This document shows positions 5,988-9,714 of a stretch of DNA of 9,714 nt, piece by piece (position 1 is the stretch's first letter; every line of letters starts with the position of its first letter). The DNA is taken from positions 1-9,714 of the forward strand of contig JAFQVE010000445.1 in assembly GCA_017408185.1 (NCBI GenBank), written 5' to 3'. Under the pieces are notes generated by a model. It was not told the origin of the DNA. It saw only the letters and a list, made by a program, of their open reading frames with translations, and ran no database searches. This DNA comes from Oscillospiraceae bacterium. Lineage in GTDB: Bacteria > Bacillota_A > Clostridia > Oscillospirales > JAAYXM01. Both the position numbers and the translations under genes were made by a program.

Positions 5988-6011
5988 TCTCCGTTTTTTA
6001 TACACTAAAAT
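5983..6011 (+). promoter_or_regulatory. Candidate sigma-A promoter of the uronate operon
   Basis: A -35-like TTTACT (5983-5988) and a -10 box TAAAAT (6006-6011) are separated by 17 bases. Transcription would start near 6018, leaving a leader of about 68 bases before uxaC. The -35 box is imperfect, as expected for an activator-dependent promoter. The -10 box lies next to the -10 box of the opposing AraC promoter. Confidence 0.5.
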
Positions 6012-6012
6012 G

Positions 6013-6041
6013 ATTATATAACATATATAAATCAAAGTCAA
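6013..6041 (-). promoter_or_regulatory. Sigma-A promoter of the second AraC gene
   Basis: On the minus strand TTGACT (6036-6041) is followed by 17 bases and a perfect TATAAT (6013-6018). It would start transcription near 6006 and give a leader of about 65-70 bases before the regulator. It faces the candidate uxaC promoter with only one base between the two -10 boxes, so the two polymerases would compete for the same DNA. Confidence 0.65.
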
Positions 6042-6085
6042 ATCATATTTTAGAGAAAAATTAATTTTCAGAACGGAGGCTTTAA

Positions 6086-7438
6086 ATGAACACCGATTTT
6101 TTACTTACAACTCCGCTTGCAAAAAAGCTTTACAGCGAGGTTGCGCGTGACCTTCCGATAATTGATTATCACAACCATTTACCGGTAGGCGACATTTCAA
6201 AAAACATAAAACCCGAAAACATCGCAAAGCTCTGGGTTACATCTGACCCATACAAGCACCGCGCAATGAGAATTCTGGGAATTCCTGAAAAATATATAAC
6301 AGGCGATGCGAGCGATTTCGAGAAGTTTGAAAAGTGGTATGCTTCCCTGCCCCGTCTTATCGGGAACCCGCTCTTTGACTGGTCAATAATGGAGATGCGA
6401 ACCGTTTTTGATTTTGAACTTTTACCGTTCACGAATGCAAAGGAGGTCTGGGACGAGCTTAATTCCCGCCTTTCCGGAATGAGCGCACGCGACATTCTCG
6501 GAAAATTCAATATCGAATACAGCGCGCCCTGCGCTTCCCTCTGCGATGACCTGTCTCCTTTTAATACGGCTTCGGGACTGTGCCCGTCACTTCGCGGAGA
6601 CGATTTACTTTTCCCAGCACCGGAGCTTATCACAAAGCTTGAAGAGCTTACAAAAACAGGTATATCTACACTTCAAAGCTATCTTGATGCCATAGATATA
6701 AGACTTGCCGCTTTCAAGAATACAGGATGCGTATTTTCCGACCACGCACTTGATAACGGCTTTGATTATGCCGATGATGACGGCGCAAACGAAAAGCGCT
6801 TTGCCGCTCTTCTGCACGGCGATGAGCTTTGCCAAAGCGATGCCTCATTCCTCCGCTCATATGTTTTGAAGGCATTATTCGCGTTGTATGCAAAGCACGG
6901 CTTTACCGTACAGCTTCACATCGGAGCACAGCGCAGCACAAGCACAAGACTGCGCACCCTTGCCGGCGCTGCAGGTGGATATGCCGCCGCGGGAAGCTGC
7001 GTTGACGTTACAGCACTCACCACGCTTCTTGATTCTGCTGAAAAGGGTGAATACGGACTTCCGCGCATTCTTCTCTTCACGCTTAACCCCGCCGACAATG
7101 CTGTTATGGCAACTCTTTGCGGTTCATACTCCAAAGACGGTGAGGAGGCGTTTGTAAGCCAGGGGCCGGCATGGTGGTGGTGCGATCATTACCAGGGCAT
7201 TTGCGATATGCTTGATAATTTCATGTGCCACAGCGTGCTTTCAAGTTTTATCGGTATGACGACCGATTCCCGCTCGCTTCTTTCCTTTGTCCGCCACGAC
7301 TATTTCAGACGCGTGCTTTGCGAGTGGATTTCCGATAAAGTAAGCAAAAACAGACTGCCGGAGGATTTTAACCTTCTTGCAGACACAGTTTCAAGAATAT
7401 GCTATAAAAACGCAAAAAGACTTTTAGGAGGTAACTAA
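6086..7438 (+). CDS. uxaC: Uronate isomerase (glucuronate isomerase)
   Basis: This 450-residue protein belongs to the metal-dependent amidohydrolase-fold family, close to the usual length of about 470. It interconverts D-glucuronate and D-fructuronate (or D-galacturonate and D-tagaturonate), the first step of hexuronate use in the cytoplasm. The N-terminal FLLTTPLAKKLYSEVARDLPIIDYHNHLP carries the metal-binding pair His29 and His31. QLHIGAQR, LFTLNPADNAVMATL and MTTDSRSLLSFVRHDYFRR (Asp394 as the expected acid) are the conserved blocks of the C-terminal half. Some blocks look divergent from the commonest form: RSTSTR stands where RNNNTR is usual, and PAWWWCDHYQG where GSGWWF is usual, so specificity should be treated with care. 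The ATG follows CGGAGG with a 7-base gap. It is first in an operon with an SDR fructuronate reductase and uxuA, which points to the glucuronate branch; no tagaturonate reductase is seen. Confidence 0.93.
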   Translation: MNTDFLLTTPLAKKLYSEVARDLPIIDYHNHLPVGDISKNIKPENIAKLWVTSDPYKHRAMRILGIPEKYITGDASDFEKFEKWYASLPRLIGNPLFDWSIMEMRTVFDFELLPFTNAKEVWDELNSRLSGMSARDILGKFNIEYSAPCASLCDDLSPFNTASGLCPSLRGDDLLFPAPELITKLEELTKTGISTLQSYLDAIDIRLAAFKNTGCVFSDHALDNGFDYADDDGANEKRFAALLHGDELCQSDASFLRSYVLKALFALYAKHGFTVQLHIGAQRSTSTRLRTLAGAAGGYAAAGSCVDVTALTTLLDSAEKGEYGLPRILLFTLNPADNAVMATLCGSYSKDGEEAFVSQGPAWWWCDHYQGICDMLDNFMCHSVLSSFIGMTTDSRSLLSFVRHDYFRRVLCEWISDKVSKNRLPEDFNLLADTVSRICYKNAKRLLGGN

Positions 7439-7439
7439 A

Positions 7440-8354
7440 ATGCATTTTAACGACAGAGACGAAATCATCGAGCTTACTCCCCTTTGGAAGGGCGAGCGTT
7501 TCCCGGACGGACGTCCGAAGGTTCCCGACAAGCACCTCGACGCGCTTTACAAAATGACGCTTGAAGAAGTCTGGAAGCCGATTTACGTTCTGGGCTATGA
7601 AAACCAGTTTGTCGGCGGCGGTGAAAATCCGCTGAAGGTTCTCCATGACGACGGAAGAAAGCTTATCGGACGCGCGGTAACCTGCAGCTACTGCCCGACA
7701 CGTCCGGATTTGCATGACGTTATGTTCGCGCGCGGCGCGGCTGAGGGCAGAGCCGGAAATTACAACCAGTGGGTTGTTGATACTCTCGTTGAGCGCGATG
7801 TCGTTGTAGTTGATATGTACGACAAGATATACAAGGGCACCTTTCTCGGCGGAAACCTTACTACCGCGATAAAGACACGCACGAAAAACGGCGGTGCGGT
7901 TGTATGGGGCGGAATCCGTGACGTTGAGCAGATGAAACAGGTTCCGGATGTTCAGGTATATTACCGCGGAATTGACCCGACTCCTATTCGTGAATTCGTT
8001 ATGAAGAGCTTTAACAGCGTTACAAACTTCGGCGGTGCAGTCTGCCTTCCGGGTGACGTTGTTTTCGGTGCAGGCGGCGGTGTTCTCTTCATTCCGAGCC
8101 ATCTTGTGGGCGACGTTGTTGAAGGTGCGGCAAAAACGCACGTAAAGGACGACTTCGGCTTTGAGATGATTTCTCAGAACAAGTTTACAACAGCTCAGAT
8201 TGACCGCAACACCTGGACGGTCGAGATGCTTGACATGCTGATGGATTGGATAAAGACCGACCCGCGCGGTGAGCAGTACCGTGACCTTGACTGGTCAAAG
8301 GAATACGACGCGGCAATAAACGGCGATCCGAACGATACACAGACGGCGCTGTAA
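7440..8354 (+). CDS. RraA-like / HMG-CHA aldolase family protein with extended ends
   Basis: This 304-residue protein starts one base after the uxaC stop, with its AGGAGG site inside the end of uxaC. The core (about 75-235) is recognisable as the RraA/HMG-CHA aldolase fold: LIGRAVTC, VVVVDMYDK, FLGGNLTTAIKTRTKNGGAVVWGGIRDVEQM and PGDVVFGAGGGVLFIP. The GGIRD segment (157-161) holds the Arg and Asp that in HMG/CHA aldolases bind the substrate carboxylate and place the metal, so the protein is probably an enzyme and not an RNase E inhibitor. Simple RraA proteins are about 160-230 residues; this one has about 70 extra residues at each end. Family members cleave or dehydrate 2-keto acids. In this operon the natural inference is action on KDG or another uronate-derived acid, for example aldol cleavage to pyruvate plus glyceraldehyde, but no sequence feature proves it. 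A dehydratase is an alternative. Confidence 0.85.
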   Translation: MHFNDRDEIIELTPLWKGERFPDGRPKVPDKHLDALYKMTLEEVWKPIYVLGYENQFVGGGENPLKVLHDDGRKLIGRAVTCSYCPTRPDLHDVMFARGAAEGRAGNYNQWVVDTLVERDVVVVDMYDKIYKGTFLGGNLTTAIKTRTKNGGAVVWGGIRDVEQMKQVPDVQVYYRGIDPTPIREFVMKSFNSVTNFGGAVCLPGDVVFGAGGGVLFIPSHLVGDVVEGAAKTHVKDDFGFEMISQNKFTTAQIDRNTWTVEMLDMLMDWIKTDPRGEQYRDLDWSKEYDAAINGDPNDTQTAL

Positions 8355-8372
8355 TCAGGAGGAAAACTAAGA

Positions 8373-9221
8373 ATGAATACATATTTAAAAGATAAGGTTG
8401 CAGTTATAACGGGTGCAGGCGGAACAATCTGCTCTGCAGTTGCACTTGATCTTGCAAAGTGCGGAGTGAAGCTTGCACTTGTCGGCAGAACAGAGGAAAA
8501 GCTTCAGAAAACAGCAGCGGCAGTTAAAGAAGCCGGCGGAGAGTGCATCATCTTTGCGTGCGATGTGTGCGATGCCGATAAGGTAGAGGAGCTTGCAGAC
8601 AAGGTTTATGAAACCTTTGGCAGATGCGATTTTCTCGTAAACGGTGCAGGCGGCAACCAGACCGCGGCTATGCCGACAATCACTCAGTTTGACGAGCGCG
8701 AAATTGACGGCACCCTTCCCGAGGGTACACGCGGATTCTACGACATTGATATGGACTGCTTTGAGAGCGTTATAAAAATCAACACAATGGGTTCTGTTCT
8801 CCCCATCCGCGCATTTGCAAAGCGCATGGCACGCGACGGCGGCGGAAGCATAATTAACTTTGCTTCCATGAACAGCTACTGCCCGCTCACACGTTGCTTT
8901 GCATATGCAATGAGCAAAGCGGCAGTTGTGAATATGACTCAATCTCTTGCGGCATACTTTGCTCCGGCAAACATCCGCATCAACGCAATTGCACCGGGAT
9001 TTATCGCGAACGAGCGCAGCAAGCAGTATCTCGGCACACCGGAGGACGGACTTACCGCGCGCGGTCAGCAGGTTATAAACCACACCCCGACGAAGCGCTT
9101 TGGTAAAGCCGACGACATCTGCGGATGCGTGCGCTGGCTGCTTGATGAAGAGGCTTCCTCCTTTGTAACGGGCGTTACCGTTCCGGTTGACGGCGGATTC
9201 CTTACCTTAAGCGGGGTGTAA
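8373..9221 (+). CDS. uxuB: SDR-family D-mannonate oxidoreductase (fructuronate reductase, UxuB type)
   Basis: This 282-residue short-chain dehydrogenase should reduce D-fructuronate to D-mannonate with NAD(P)H. The dinucleotide motif is TGAGGTICSA (13-22), where the last Gly of the usual TGxxxGxG is Cys20. The second motif is NGAGGN (90-95) where NNAG is usual. Both variations, and the C-terminal VPVDGGFLTLSGV, are typical of the Bacillus YjmF-type mannonate oxidoreductases, which are unrelated to the long-chain E. coli UxuB. The catalytic residues are Ser165 (INFAS), Tyr178 and Lys182 (YAMSK). A substrate loop of about 25 residues (100-125) longer than in generic SDRs is visible. The start ATG has an AGGAGG site 10 bases upstream, slightly far. 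It lies 18 bases after the RraA-like gene and 5 bases before uxuA. The gene symbol follows function; a generic SDR annotation is the conservative alternative. Confidence 0.87.
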   Translation: MNTYLKDKVAVITGAGGTICSAVALDLAKCGVKLALVGRTEEKLQKTAAAVKEAGGECIIFACDVCDADKVEELADKVYETFGRCDFLVNGAGGNQTAAMPTITQFDEREIDGTLPEGTRGFYDIDMDCFESVIKINTMGSVLPIRAFAKRMARDGGGSIINFASMNSYCPLTRCFAYAMSKAAVVNMTQSLAAYFAPANIRINAIAPGFIANERSKQYLGTPEDGLTARGQQVINHTPTKRFGKADDICGCVRWLLDEEASSFVTGVTVPVDGGFLTLSGV

Positions 9222-9226
9222 AGCTT

Positions 9227-9714
9227 ATGTTACTTACAGATTATTTCAGATTCCCAAAGGACAGCACATGGGATATCGCAAAACAAAGCGGCGTTTCCCA
9301 CGGCGTTATACGTCTCCCGGAAACTGCAGACTTTGATTTGACGGATAAATCCCACTGGCAGACGGTATATGACGGCTTTATGGATTACGGACTCCGTCCG
9401 GTTATCATTGAGCCGATGCCCAACGAGCTTCACGACCATATCAAGGCAGGCGACGAAAAGCGCGATGAGAGCATCGAGAAAGCGATTAAGATGTTTCCCA
9501 TTATGGATGCACTTGATATTCGCTGTATCTGCTTTAACTTCATGGCGCACATCGGCTGGTTCCGCACAAAAAATGACATTCCGGAACGCGGCGGTGCACG
9601 CGTTACGGGCTTTGATATAAACGATTTCAAGCCGGTTGAAGCTAAGATAACAAAAGATGAGCTTTGGGCAAATTATGAGTATTTTATACGCGCAGTTCTC
9701 CCCTATGCCGAAAA
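9227..9714 (+). CDS. uxuA: D-mannonate dehydratase, N-terminal part, cut by window edge
   Basis: The frame opens at ATG 9227-9229, five bases after the SDR stop, and stays open to the right edge: 162 whole codons of a protein normally about 350 residues. UxuA dehydrates D-mannonate to 2-keto-3-deoxygluconate with a divalent metal in a TIM-barrel active site. Recognisable family blocks are the N-terminal LLTDYFRFP, HDHIKAGDEKRDESIEKAIKMFPIMDALDIRCICFNFMAHIGWFRT and RGGARVTGFDI, then ITKDELWANYEYFIRAVLPYAE. The later metal-binding residues lie beyond the window. The ribosome site is weak (GGGGTG about 8 bases before the ATG), so translation probably relies on coupling to the SDR gene. Together with uxaC and the SDR it completes the glucuronate-to-KDG route. 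Confidence 0.93.
   Translation, partial: MLLTDYFRFPKDSTWDIAKQSGVSHGVIRLPETADFDLTDKSHWQTVYDGFMDYGLRPVIIEPMPNELHDHIKAGDEKRDESIEKAIKMFPIMDALDIRCICFNFMAHIGWFRTKNDIPERGGARVTGFDINDFKPVEAKITKDELWANYEYFIRAVLPYAE

Noticed and set aside
6011..6034. Dyad TGATT...AATCA with AT-rich centre in the divergent gap
   Set aside because: The arms match only if one base is bulged, and the interior is plain TA repeats that also form the -10 boxes. It is not strong enough to call an operator.
7368..8141. Minus-strand open frame of 257 codons
   Set aside because: It is antisense to the end of uxaC and the RraA-like gene. It is explained by the codon bias of those genes and resembles no family.
8385..9083. Minus-strand open frame of 232 codons
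   Set aside because: It is antisense to the SDR gene. The cysteine-rich product mirrors the Ala/Gly codons of the real gene.
1..9714. tRNA, rRNA, CRISPR, insertion sequence or attachment-site signals
   Set aside because: No cloverleaf-like segment, regularly spaced repeats, transposase motifs or long direct repeats were seen, including around the DUF3990 cassette.

Overview
The window looks like a plant-glycan catabolism locus from a low-to-mid GC Gram-positive anaerobe, most likely a gut or rumen clostridium (Eubacteriales). The reasons are strong AGGAGG-type ribosome binding sites, sigma-A promoters in AT-rich gaps, tight operons, a Bacillus/Clostridium-type short-chain-dehydrogenase mannonate oxidoreductase, and a DUF3990/DUF3791 cassette common in clostridia. 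The species cannot be named from the sequence. No tRNA, rRNA, CRISPR array, insertion sequence or transporter is visible.

Layout, left to right. (1) 1-1626, minus: most of a GH127 beta-L-arabinofuranosidase that runs off the left edge, with its own promoter at 1667-1695. (2) 1766-3116, minus: a unit of a doubly truncated nitrilase-family remnant and an intact xylose-isomerase-like TIM-barrel protein, with a near-consensus promoter and a hairpin terminator. (3) 3199-4044, minus: a first AraC-type regulator with a consensus-like promoter. (4) 4045-5082, minus: a compact three-gene cassette, more AT-rich than its surroundings. It encodes a DUF3990 protein (ADP-ribosyltransferase-like), an overlapping 77-residue protein of unknown function, and a DUF3791 protein, with its own promoter and terminator. 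(5) 5139-6041, minus: a second AraC-type regulator, divergent from the uronate operon. (6) 5983-9714, plus: a hexuronate operon of uronate isomerase (uxaC), a long RraA/HMG-CHA-aldolase-like protein, an SDR fructuronate reductase (uxuB type) and the start of mannonate dehydratase (uxuA), continuing off the right edge.

How the genes fit together. UxaC, UxuB and UxuA make the classical route D-glucuronate -> D-fructuronate -> D-mannonate -> 2-keto-3-deoxygluconate (KDG). The RraA-like gene sits between these steps and may act on an acid of this pathway, possibly cleaving KDG; that is inference. The GH127 enzyme would release L-arabinose from short arabino-oligosaccharides in the cytoplasm, so the locus fits use of pectin or arabinoglucuronoxylan fragments. 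The two AraC regulators are the obvious candidates for sugar sensing. The ADP-ribosyltransferase-like cassette is functionally foreign to the locus and is probably a toxin-antitoxin or defence-type insertion.

The two edge genes (GH127 and uxuA) are incomplete in this window. They were read by translating the sequence directly.
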